This document shows positions 27,275 through 34,012 of a stretch of 64,000 nt of DNA, piece by piece; the stretch's first letter is position 1, and each line of letters opens with the position of its first letter. This DNA is from Psychroserpens mesophilus (GTDB lineage: Bacteria > Bacteroidota > Bacteroidia > Flavobacteriales > Flavobacteriaceae). The notes under the pieces were generated by a model that made no database searches, had not been told where the DNA came from, and saw only the letters and a list, made by a program, of their open reading frames with translations. The position numbers and the translations under genes were made by a program. The DNA is taken from positions 18,447 through 82,446 of the forward strand of contig NZ_JXJP01000021.1 of NCBI RefSeq assembly GCF_000826645.1, read 5' to 3'.

Positions 27275-28597
27275 TTATTGTGCTTTCTTTATAATTGTTA
27301 GTTGAGGTTCTTTTTTCTCTTTTAACTCCTGGAGTTTGTAGAAGTCTGCAATTTGTTGGGCGTAGTCTAAACCTTGTTTTCCAATATAGTTTAATAGCAT
27401 TTTTTCAGTACTGTGAGCCGTTATTTGCATTATTAAAGGTGTTGGTAATGTTCCATATAAATTTGAAGCAAATGAACGTCGACACACGTGCGAGCCAATT
27501 AATTCCCATTTTTCATAATAGCCGTTAACCTTTCTTTTGTGAGTGTTCCCTTTACCTTTTTTGATAACTTCAATTACGCCACCTTGAATAGTTTCGTTTA
27601 TTTCTGCTAATTGGCAAACGGTCTTGACATGCTTATTGAATTTCTGAATTGATATTTTGTAAGGCAGTCCAGTTTCTAATATCTTCTTTGTTGTTTCTAG
27701 AACTGGTATAGTTACGTTTTTTCCAGTCTTTTGTTGTTTTATTTCAATTACTTGTAAGCCGTTTCTGTTTACAAAGTTTGATTCATTTATGTTTAGTAAA
27801 TCTCCACCACGTTGACCAATGTTACATCCTAATAAGAGCCATTTGCGAACGTTTTGTAATGATTCGGACTGTATATCTGCATCTTCTATTTTTTGTAGTT
27901 CGTTAGTACTTAAATAGATTATGTTTTCGTTCGTTGGTTTAGTGCTGTCAATCTTCTTTAATTGGAAACTGACCTCAACGCCATTTGTTTCAGCATCGAA
28001 ACAAACCGTTTTTAAATCTGCTATTTTTTTAGTTGCATAACTTTTTTGATAACCTTTTTCATCAAGTAGATATCTTAAAAAATCCTTTGCAAATTTTACA
28101 TTGACATCTTTGACTTTGATACTATTATTACTTTGATATTCAACAATGATATTTTTTAAAGACTTATAAGAGTTTACTCTGCTTTTGGATAAACCTAAGC
28201 CACCTTTTGCGTTTTTCCTAGTATCTGCATTATTTATGATGTCTTGTATTGCATCTGTCAGTAAGTCGCTTTGTTTGACATCCGTAATTGGATTGTAGAA
28301 TAAATCCATTTGAGAAGTTAACCAGGCTTTATTTATTTCGCTTTCCTTAGCATTATTAAAAGCATCCAAAATAAAGTTTTCAATTTCTTGTAATTCTTTA
28401 TTTACTTCAACTTGCTTATTTTTTACAATAGGATCTTTAGAATTGGTATTGTGTTTTTTCCAGTAAGATTTTTCAATACGGTACTTTGTCTTTGTGCTAT
28501 AAACAAAATCTTTGCCGTTGGTATCTCTAAATAATAACCGTAATGTTAAGGGTGCTACTTCTTTTGTAGAACGTAGTAAAAAGTTAATCGTTGCCAT
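27275..28597 (-). CDS. Tyrosine recombinase (integrase of the 12.3-kb element)
   Basis: A 440-residue site-specific integrase. An N-terminal arm-binding domain with phage-integrase features (MATINFLLRSTKEVAPLTLR, the Bacteroidota-type opening) is followed by a SAM-like core-binding domain around residues 100-190 and the catalytic domain. Catalytic residues: the first Arg in CNIGQRGGDLL (about residue 259), His-x-x-Arg in HVCRRSFA (about residue 369), the second His in ITAHSTEKM and the nucleophile Tyr in LNYIGK (about residue 402). I chose ATG 28597 over an in-frame TTG at 28621. It ends near the right end of the element and reads inward, with attR 209 bases upstream. It is the likely enzyme for the 22-bp core. 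Confidence 0.93.
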   Translation of the reverse strand: MATINFLLRSTKEVAPLTLRLLFRDTNGKDFVYSTKTKYRIEKSYWKKHNTNSKDPIVKNKQVEVNKELQEIENFILDAFNNAKESEINKAWLTSQMDLFYNPITDVKQSDLLTDAIQDIINNADTRKNAKGGLGLSKSRVNSYKSLKNIIVEYQSNNSIKVKDVNVKFAKDFLRYLLDEKGYQKSYATKKIADLKTVCFDAETNGVEVSFQLKKIDSTKPTNENIIYLSTNELQKIEDADIQSESLQNVRKWLLLGCNIGQRGGDLLNINESNFVNRNGLQVIEIKQQKTGKNVTIPVLETTKKILETGLPYKISIQKFNKHVKTVCQLAEINETIQGGVIEVIKKGKGNTHKRKVNGYYEKWELIGSHVCRRSFASNLYGTLPTPLIMQITAHSTEKMLLNYIGKQGLDYAQQIADFYKLQELKEKKEPQLTIIKKAQ

Positions 28598-28643
28598 AGT
28601 ATAAGAAATTTGAACACTCAAATATAAGCATTAAAATTTAATA

Positions 28644-28670
28644 TGTACGGCTATGTACGATTTTTGTACG
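28644..28670. repeat. Right set of TGTACG repeats (putative integrase arm sites)
   Basis: TGTACG occurs at 28644-28649, 28654-28659 and 28665-28670, spaced 10 and 11 bases. This matches the pair at 16572-16588 just inside the left end. The position between integrase start and attR suits arm-type integrase or excisionase binding and possible autoregulation. Confidence 0.5.
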
Positions 28671-28721
28671 GTAAATTTCTAGTTACTTCAATTTTATTCT
28701 ATTATTTTAAATATAGTTGAA

Positions 28722-30332
28722 TCATTTGTTATTACTGGGAATTATTGATTTGTTTGATTGTTTGATTGTTTTTGTTGAGGTTGTAAAAGTTGTAAAATAG
28801 ACTATTTCAAGTCCCGTCTTCAGTACTAAGTGGGACAAATCATCTTTTTTTGGTTTGTCCCTTTTTTTATTTTCTTTCAAAACCTTGTTAATACTAGCAA
28901 TTTTAAGAAGTATGGGATTAATATCTTCGGTTCGAACTTCATTATTTTCAAATTGGAATTTTTCAGGAAAAATCGAACCTAAAAGTTGTCTTTTTAGGTC
29001 TATGTTGCTGTCAATGAAATGTTTATCAAAAGATTCAAGTTTCTTAAGGCCATTTTTGTAGATGTTCAAAACGTCTTTTGATTTTTTAAAAGTTTCCTCG
29101 ATTTGTTTGAGTTCATTCAGTCTTTTCTTTAATCGTCTTTTAGTATTTTGGTATTCTTCAGAATTGAAATCACCCTCCAAATAAAGATCTTGTAATTTGA
29201 TTAGTTTTTTCTCTAAGGATTCTATTTCCTGATAATGTTTTGGGCTTAGGTTTTTGCATTTAGTTTGCTCTTTAAAACGATTTTCAATCATTTTAGAGAG
29301 TAATTCTTGAGCATTTTTATTTAGTGTAATTCCGCTAAGGAAGGAATTCATCCAAAGCTCAACATCCTCAGCTTTGTATCTGGTATTACAGGGTTTGTAA
29401 CAGTGATAGTAAGAATAGTATTGAGTCCTGCCTTTAGAAGTACTTGCTTTAAGTGGTTTGTGACAACTAGGGCATAACACAAACCCTTTTAAAGGAAACT
29501 TTGTATTTACTTTTTTATGGTTAACCCTATATTGTTTTGAGTTATTATTAATAAGGTCCTGTACTTTGTCAAAAATAGCTTCAGAGACCAAGGGTTCATG
29601 TATCCCCTTAATGATTTGCTCAGGTTCATCCTGAAAAGCTTTAATATGTACAGAGCCTTTATACAAAGGATTTCTTACGATGCGTCCAAAAGCAGCCTTA
29701 CTGGTTTTAAATCCTTTCGCTTTCAATTTGGTTAATACCTCTTTCTGGCTGTATAGTCCTTTACTTAGTAATTTAAAAGCTTCAGTTATATATTTAGCGT
29801 CATCATTGGGAACTAGAATCGGTTTGTTTTGATTATCACGTCCCATGGAATATCCTTTTGGAGGGGAAACTACATAGCGACCTTCTTTTAAAGCACGTCT
29901 CATGCCAGCAATAATATTAAGTGAGCGTCTATGGTTCTCAACCTCTGGCATTGAAAGATAAACTGCGAGCATTAGACCTTGTTCAGGGATAGATAGATCT
30001 AGAGGCTGTTCGATAGCATTGACAATGACCCCAAGTTCATTAAAGTCTTTTATTTTATTATAGGACTCGGAAGTATTCCTAGAAAACCGATCCCATTTAG
30101 TAAATAATAGTCCATCAACTTTGGAGGTATTCTTCTTTATAAAGCTAAAGAGTTTTTTAAATTCTGGACGATTGAAAGACTTTGCTGAATGGTCATCACG
30201 AAAAATAAAAACTACGTTCATATTATGGATTAAGCAATAATTCAATAGTTTCTGTTCTTGGTCTCTGAGAGAAAACCCTTTATCGGCTTGTTCATCAGTG
30301 GAAACCCTTACATATAGGACTACATTTTTCAT
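28722..30332 (-). CDS. Large serine recombinase (C-terminus rewritten by later insertion)
   Basis: A 536-residue serine recombinase. The resolvase domain has the catalytic Ser11 in YVRVSTDEQ, then KWDRFSRNTSE and the SMPEVENHRRSLNI helix. A recombinase domain (GYSMGRDN...) follows, then a zinc ribbon with CPSCHKPL and YYHCYKPC, and a long coiled coil (about residues 370-440). The last 30 or so residues are read through the att core (28806-28827) into the 12.3-kb element. In the uninterrupted chromosome the same frame would have run through the antisense of tRNA-Leu (KTGLEPVRPKRTLDFKS...) and ended at a stop overlapping 16421-16423. The enzyme was thus here before the 12.3-kb element. It probably remains active, since the tail is outside the domains. 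Confidence 0.88.
   Translation of the reverse strand: MKNVVLYVRVSTDEQADKGFSLRDQEQKLLNYCLIHNMNVVFIFRDDHSAKSFNRPEFKKLFSFIKKNTSKVDGLLFTKWDRFSRNTSESYNKIKDFNELGVIVNAIEQPLDLSIPEQGLMLAVYLSMPEVENHRRSLNIIAGMRRALKEGRYVVSPPKGYSMGRDNQNKPILVPNDDAKYITEAFKLLSKGLYSQKEVLTKLKAKGFKTSKAAFGRIVRNPLYKGSVHIKAFQDEPEQIIKGIHEPLVSEAIFDKVQDLINNNSKQYRVNHKKVNTKFPLKGFVLCPSCHKPLKASTSKGRTQYYSYYHCYKPCNTRYKAEDVELWMNSFLSGITLNKNAQELLSKMIENRFKEQTKCKNLSPKHYQEIESLEKKLIKLQDLYLEGDFNSEEYQNTKRRLKKRLNELKQIEETFKKSKDVLNIYKNGLKKLESFDKHFIDSNIDLKRQLLGSIFPEKFQFENNEVRTEDINPILLKIASINKVLKENKKRDKPKKDDLSHLVLKTGLEIVYFTTFTTSTKTIKQSNKSIIPSNNK
28806..28827 (+). repeat. Right attachment site (attR), 22-bp direct repeat
   Basis: Identical to 16493-16514. 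It lies inside the 3' part of the serine recombinase gene. It is a fragment of tRNA-Leu, not a second tRNA gene. Confidence 0.9.
28832..28868 (+). terminator. Ancestral tRNA-Leu terminator, displaced by the element
   Basis: An 8-bp stem GGGACAAA/TTTGTCCC followed by seven T residues, five bases beyond attR. In the uninterrupted locus it would have followed tRNA-Leu directly. It lies within the coding region of the serine recombinase on the other strand. Confidence 0.65.
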
Positions 30333-30337
30333 GGTCT

Positions 30338-30490
30338 TTAAGAATTTTGTGGTAGGTTAAGATATATGATATTGGAGAATATATCTAACAGGGCAATGAT
30401 TTCTGTAATTTCAGAATCTGTGTATGTATCAGCTCCGTTGTCATTCAGTATTTGTTTTGCCTCTTTGAATAAGCTTGATTTCTGGTCCAT
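30338..30490 (-). CDS. Micro-ORF directly upstream of the serine recombinase
   Basis: A 50-residue acidic helical protein (MDQKSSLFKEAKQILNDNGA...) with an ATG and a stop five bases before the recombinase start. The spacing and plausible composition suggest a real co-transcribed gene. Small acidic proteins in this place are common beside Bacteroidota serine recombinases, as I recall. The function is unknown. Confidence 0.5.
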   Translation of the reverse strand: MDQKSSLFKEAKQILNDNGADTYTDSEITEIIALLDIFSNIIYLNLPQNS

Positions 30491-30554
30491 CTTTATTTGG
30501 ATTGAAATCAGGCTTTGTTTTCAGGAACTGATTGGGTTCTACATTATAATTCAT
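30441..30554 (-). CDS. Overlapping 37-residue micro-ORF
   Basis: ATG at 30552-30554, product MNYNVEPNQFLKTKPDFNPN and 17 further residues. It overlaps the next micro-ORF by 50 bases in another frame and lies 20 bases after the stop of the 310-residue gene. It may be a real leader-like gene or chance; composition alone is weak support. Confidence 0.3.
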   Translation of the reverse strand: MNYNVEPNQFLKTKPDFNPNKDGPEIKLIQRGKTNTE

Positions 30555-30574
30555 TTATTTTAATTGTTTTAGTG

Positions 30575-31507
30575 TTATTTTTTAATAAGGGTAATCTTAT
30601 AATGGTCATTGGATCTAATATCGATCAGGAGCTTTGAGCCTTTCTTGATTTTATTCTTAAGAATATATTCAGCAAGTTGTATTCTGCTCTTATGTTGCTC
30701 GGTAACCTCAATGGTTTTGATGTCGCCCTCTTTAAATGCAATCTCAACAACCTTTGGTCTTTTAAATACAACGATATCCCTAATCTGCTTTTCTATACTT
30801 GAGAGATACTTTAGGTCCTTAACCTTTTTGTTGTCGAATTCTTGCAATAGTATTCGTGATAGTATTGGTACAATAGGTATACTTACCATTGGCTTTTGTA
30901 AATAGATACTACTTAAATCTAAAGTTAGATTCAAAGGCTGGTAATGAAACATGTACTGATTTGTCTCTGGTACGTAAAGGAAGTTATGGGGAAGCTCATT
31001 TCTATAGAAAGCAGATTTAACAATATCAGTAAATGGATTGATAATGGTTCTGAAATAATGCTCCATGAGCATTTCATTTTTTAAATGACTTTTAAGCTTA
31101 TCAATTTCATGCTTTGGTAAATTGTTGGGATTATGATTAATATGATATTCAAAGACCTTGTCAGCAAACTTTTGTTCTCTAGGCTCTTGCCATACACTAA
31201 AGGCTAATTCTTCCAATTTATACAATGGGACTTTAAAATTGTATAACTCATTGATTATTGACACCCAGACAGCTTGTGCAAGGTTGAGTCTTATCCATTT
31301 AGCCTGTGGTTTGCTCATTTTGCTTGAAACAGAAGGAGCAGTTAAATGACTATTTTTATCTGGAGCTTGTTGTACAGGAACAAAGGGAACCAATTTTCCT
31401 CGTATCCAACTATTAATGTTTTTAGAACTAACCATTAATTGAGTAGGACTTATGTTTCTTTCCTCGAATAAAGCGTTGCCAATTTCTTCGATGGTTTCTG
31501 TGGTCAT
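30575..31507 (-). CDS. Putative DNA-binding regulator of the serine-recombinase element
   Basis: A 310-residue soluble protein. Residues about 80-115 (KWIRLNLAQAVWVSIINEL, then FKVPLYKLEELAFSVW) resemble the MerR-type helix-turn-helix region often seen in proteins paired with Bacteroidota serine recombinases. The C-terminal half is beta/alpha and ends KGSKLLIDIRSNDHYKITLIKK. It is upstream of the recombinase and micro-ORFs on the same strand, and divergent from the 173-residue gene with a 223-base spacer that presumably holds both promoters. The regulator role is inferred from position and the helix-turn-helix-like segment only. Confidence 0.55.
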   Translation of the reverse strand: MTTETIEEIGNALFEERNISPTQLMVSSKNINSWIRGKLVPFVPVQQAPDKNSHLTAPSVSSKMSKPQAKWIRLNLAQAVWVSIINELYNFKVPLYKLEELAFSVWQEPREQKFADKVFEYHINHNPNNLPKHEIDKLKSHLKNEMLMEHYFRTIINPFTDIVKSAFYRNELPHNFLYVPETNQYMFHYQPLNLTLDLSSIYLQKPMVSIPIVPILSRILLQEFDNKKVKDLKYLSSIEKQIRDIVVFKRPKVVEIAFKEGDIKTIEVTEQHKSRIQLAEYILKNKIKKGSKLLIDIRSNDHYKITLIKK

Positions 31508-31730
31508 TATATTAATTGAATTAAAAAAGTAGATGTTTCAAATATAACAAAAAAGAATTAATGGATTATAATTAAATAAAAAATATTACTTTTGAAATAT
31601 AATTATGCTAAACAACTAAATTGCAACATTATAAATATAACAGGTGTAATATAATAATTAAGAATACCTCAAGTATTCCAAGCGTTTACTTAGAGTATAA
31701 CATCGGTATACCTAGACTAATAAATTTAAA

Positions 31731-32252
31731 ATGACTATGGAAAACACTATAGATACAAACAAAAATGTCACACTTAGTTTTAAAACTACTGCAGAAGAAA
31801 AAACGGCATTGCAACAAATCGCAAACGAAAAGCAAATTTCAAGATCTGAACTTATAGCTAGTTTAGTTCATGCATTTAAACACAATTATGATTACATTGG
31901 AAAAACATCTCCAAAGGAAGAAGAACTCAAATCAAAACTAGAAATATCAAACAAACAAAACAGAAAATTAACTCTAGCATTAGAAAATGCTGAGAACAGA
32001 ATAGAGTTCGTACAAAAAGCAAATAGAAATTATGTCAAAGAACAGCTTGAGATGAACAAGACTATTTTTACTGTACAAGATGAATTAAACCAAAAATTTA
32101 ATGAGATTAAAAAATTGAACGATTTAATAGATAGTCTTCGATCACAAAATCAAGAAAATAATAATTCTTCATTGCTTTATACTTCTTTAAGTTCATCTGT
32201 TTTGGCCGGACTTACATTAATTTTTTTTCCAGTACTTTTCAAAAACAATTAA
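31731..32252 (+). CDS. RHH-type N-terminus, coiled coil and C-terminal membrane tail
   Basis: A 173-residue protein with three parts. Residues about 10-45 resemble a ribbon-helix-helix DNA-binding fold (NVTLSFKTTAEEKTALQQIA, then KQISRSELIASLVHAF). Residues 60-145 form a long charged coiled coil. Residues 150-170 are hydrophobic (SSSVLAGLTLIFFPVLF), a probable membrane anchor. This would tether a DNA-binding protein to the membrane, an unusual arrangement. The start may be ATG 31731 or 31737. It is convergent with the tyrosine recombinase 16 bases downstream. Confidence 0.6.
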   Translation: MTMENTIDTNKNVTLSFKTTAEEKTALQQIANEKQISRSELIASLVHAFKHNYDYIGKTSPKEEELKSKLEISNKQNRKLTLALENAENRIEFVQKANRNYVKEQLEMNKTIFTVQDELNQKFNEIKKLNDLIDSLRSQNQENNNSSLLYTSLSSSVLAGLTLIFFPVLFKNN

Positions 32253-32268
32253 TAATTTAAAGGTATTA

Positions 32269-33303
32269 CTAATAGTTTTCCAGTTTCTGATGTACTTTAT
32301 CAATTTCTTTGTCTATATAAGCTTGAGCATAATGAACATAACGATTAAACGAACTACTACTGTGGCTATGACCACTAATTTTTCTGACTAGATGTTCTGG
32401 CATTCCTAAAATGAGGAGGGTAGTGATGGCTGTTCTTCGCATCATATGCGAGCTCATTTTATCACAAAATCGTAATTGTTTACCATTAAGTTGCTTGGTT
32501 TTGCCTTGACGTTCTCTTGACATTTCAATAGCATCAATAAAACCAGCTTGTTCTCCTATATGTTTAAGACTCCGATTAAATATAAATAAAGTTACCTTTT
32601 TAAAGAGTAATGTTTTAGTGGATTTTGATTTATATTTTTTATATATTTCTACTGCATAGTTTGGGAGCTTAATAAAACTATAAGTTTTCGTTTTTTGTGA
32701 TTTTACTTTTAAGTACCAATCACCATTTTGAGCATCAAAGTTTTTATTTGTGAGTTTAAATATATCTGAATATCTCAAGCCAGTAGTGCAGCCAAAAACG
32801 AACACATCTTTAATGCGTTTCATTGCAGGTGATAAACTATTGTGAAAGGCTTCATCATGGATTAAAAACTTTAATTGCTCAGGTGATAAAACGAGAATAT
32901 CAACAGCTTCTTTGCGTACATAGAATAGTTGATGAAAGTCTCCGGTGTTGAGGTTTTTATCTCTTTTTAAGTAATTAAAAAACGTTTTAATTTGTTTGAT
33001 ATTTGCGCCTACATAATTATCATAACAACCTTTTTTATAGAGAAACTCGGTAAATTTTTTATAGAATTTTTTCCAGTAGTTCTTCTCAGAGAGACGTTCT
33101 CGTTTGTTAAGCTTTGAAGCATCGCATATACGAAGTTCAAAACCTGTTGTCTCAACAAAGAGCTCAAGATTGTTAAATGTGTATTTATAATTACTAATAG
33201 AGCCTTTGGTAATTTTCTCACCATTCTTTTTTAGGCGTTTACCGGTCTCACTATCTCTAATAAATTGTTTGAAGAGAGGGATGAGTGGTAAATGTTTTTT
33301 CAT
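32269..33303 (-). CDS. Tyrosine recombinase / site-specific integrase
   Basis: A 344-residue recombinase that appears intact. It has an N-terminal SAM-like domain and a catalytic domain with the first Arg in CTTGLRYSDIFKLT, His-x-x-Arg within HMMRRTAI, the second His in ISGHSHSSSS and the Tyr in FNRYVHYAQAY. It lacks a long N-terminal arm-binding extension. It lies between the second mobile layer and the RHS immunity gene (196-base spacer without features), so its target may be here or elsewhere. It might also serve rearrangement of the RHS cassettes, but there is no direct evidence. Confidence 0.88.
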   Translation of the reverse strand: MKKHLPLIPLFKQFIRDSETGKRLKKNGEKITKGSISNYKYTFNNLELFVETTGFELRICDASKLNKRERLSEKNYWKKFYKKFTEFLYKKGCYDNYVGANIKQIKTFFNYLKRDKNLNTGDFHQLFYVRKEAVDILVLSPEQLKFLIHDEAFHNSLSPAMKRIKDVFVFGCTTGLRYSDIFKLTNKNFDAQNGDWYLKVKSQKTKTYSFIKLPNYAVEIYKKYKSKSTKTLLFKKVTLFIFNRSLKHIGEQAGFIDAIEMSRERQGKTKQLNGKQLRFCDKMSSHMMRRTAITTLLILGMPEHLVRKISGHSHSSSSFNRYVHYAQAYIDKEIDKVHQKLENY

Positions 33304-33499
33304 ATATAAAAGTCTACAGCAATTTTTTAAATAATTTGCTTAGAGCAAATCTAGGGTATTATTTTAAAATTTAATTTTATTTTAAATAACCTTTGCTTGT
33401 ATATATAAGTTCTATTTTTTAATTCTCGCTGAAAAATAAATTCTGTAAAGATTGAAATTAACTTGCTTTACTAGGTTTAAGCTAAATTTTTCATAAAAA

Positions 33500-34012
33500 T
33501 TATTTTATTAGCATGGGTTTGCAATTTTCATTTATTGTTCCATGATAAATTTCAAGATATCTAGATTCTTGATCTTCCCATAATAAAATAAAATTATTTT
33601 TAGATGAGTTTATAAATAAATCATAGAAGTAATAGTCTTTTTCCTTATAAAATTCAGTTATTTTATCCAAAAACTTATCAAGTTTTATTTCTACAAAGAT
33701 ATGATTAATTACGCTCTGTCTTTCTATAAAAAGACTTGAACTCGTTTTAAACTCAATTTCGATTGTCAATTTTATTTGTTTTATTATTTCCTCGAAACTA
33801 GAATTTTTATAATAGATTTTTTTAAAGGCTTTGCTGGAAGTAGGTACTAAATCCCATATTTGTCGTGTTGGGAAATCCCAATCTGTTGAATAACTTATGA
33901 AGCCAATGTCAAACTGTTTCCTATAAAAAGACTTTATTTGTTCTAAATCTTTCTGCTTTTTAGCTTTTAACTTTAACTCTTCAATTCTATTTAATCTAGT
34001 CGAACCATGCAT
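33500..34012 (-). CDS. Candidate immunity protein for the RHS toxin
   Basis: A 170-residue cytosolic-looking protein with no signal peptide or membrane helix, which I do not recognise. Its ATG lies inside the 3' end of the giant RHS gene, with a 17-base overlap in another frame, so it is translationally coupled to it. Size, position directly after the variable C-terminus of a polymorphic toxin, and shared strand are what is expected of an immunity protein. N-terminal residues are basic and helical (RIEELKLKAKKQKDLEQIK); the middle is mixed and the C-terminus strand-rich (FILLWEDQESRYLEIYHG). The immunity role is inference from position. Confidence 0.7.
   Translation of the reverse strand: MHGSTRLNRIEELKLKAKKQKDLEQIKSFYRKQFDIGFISYSTDWDFPTRQIWDLVPTSSKAFKKIYYKNSSFEEIIKQIKLTIEIEFKTSSSLFIERQSVINHIFVEIKLDKFLDKITEFYKEKDYYFYDLFINSSKNNFILLWEDQESRYLEIYHGTINENCKPMLIK

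Larger units (their letters stand above)
16493..28827. mobile_element. 12.3-kb element integrated at tRNA-Leu(TAA)
   Basis: The element is bounded by exact 22-bp direct repeats of the tRNA-Leu 3' end (16493-16514 and 28806-28827). A tyrosine integrase lies beside the right end, and clustered TGTACG repeats lie just inside each end. Cargo: a metallo-beta-lactamase operon, small unknown genes, an excisionase-like HTH protein, a possible Rep protein and a single-chain restriction-modification enzyme. There are no conjugation or phage structural genes, so it looks like a mobilisable or satellite-type genomic island rather than a self-transmissible element. Confidence 0.88.
28828..33303. mobile_element. 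Second mobile layer with serine and tyrosine recombinases
   Basis: This segment contains a large serine recombinase, two micro-ORFs, a putative regulator, a ribbon-helix-helix/membrane-tail protein and a tyrosine recombinase. I cannot find its ends: no further copy of the 22-bp core and no obvious terminal repeats. It may be one element with two recombinases or two remnants side by side. Confidence 0.45.

Noticed and set aside
28806..28827. Apparent second tRNA-Leu near the serine recombinase
   Set aside because: Only the last 22 bases of the tRNA are present; the rest of the cloverleaf is missing. It is the attR copy of the integration core.
30366..30563. 65-residue plus-strand ORF upstream of the serine recombinase
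   Set aside because: It is antisense to two more plausible micro-ORFs on the minus strand, and its hydrophobic composition is typical of a shadow frame.
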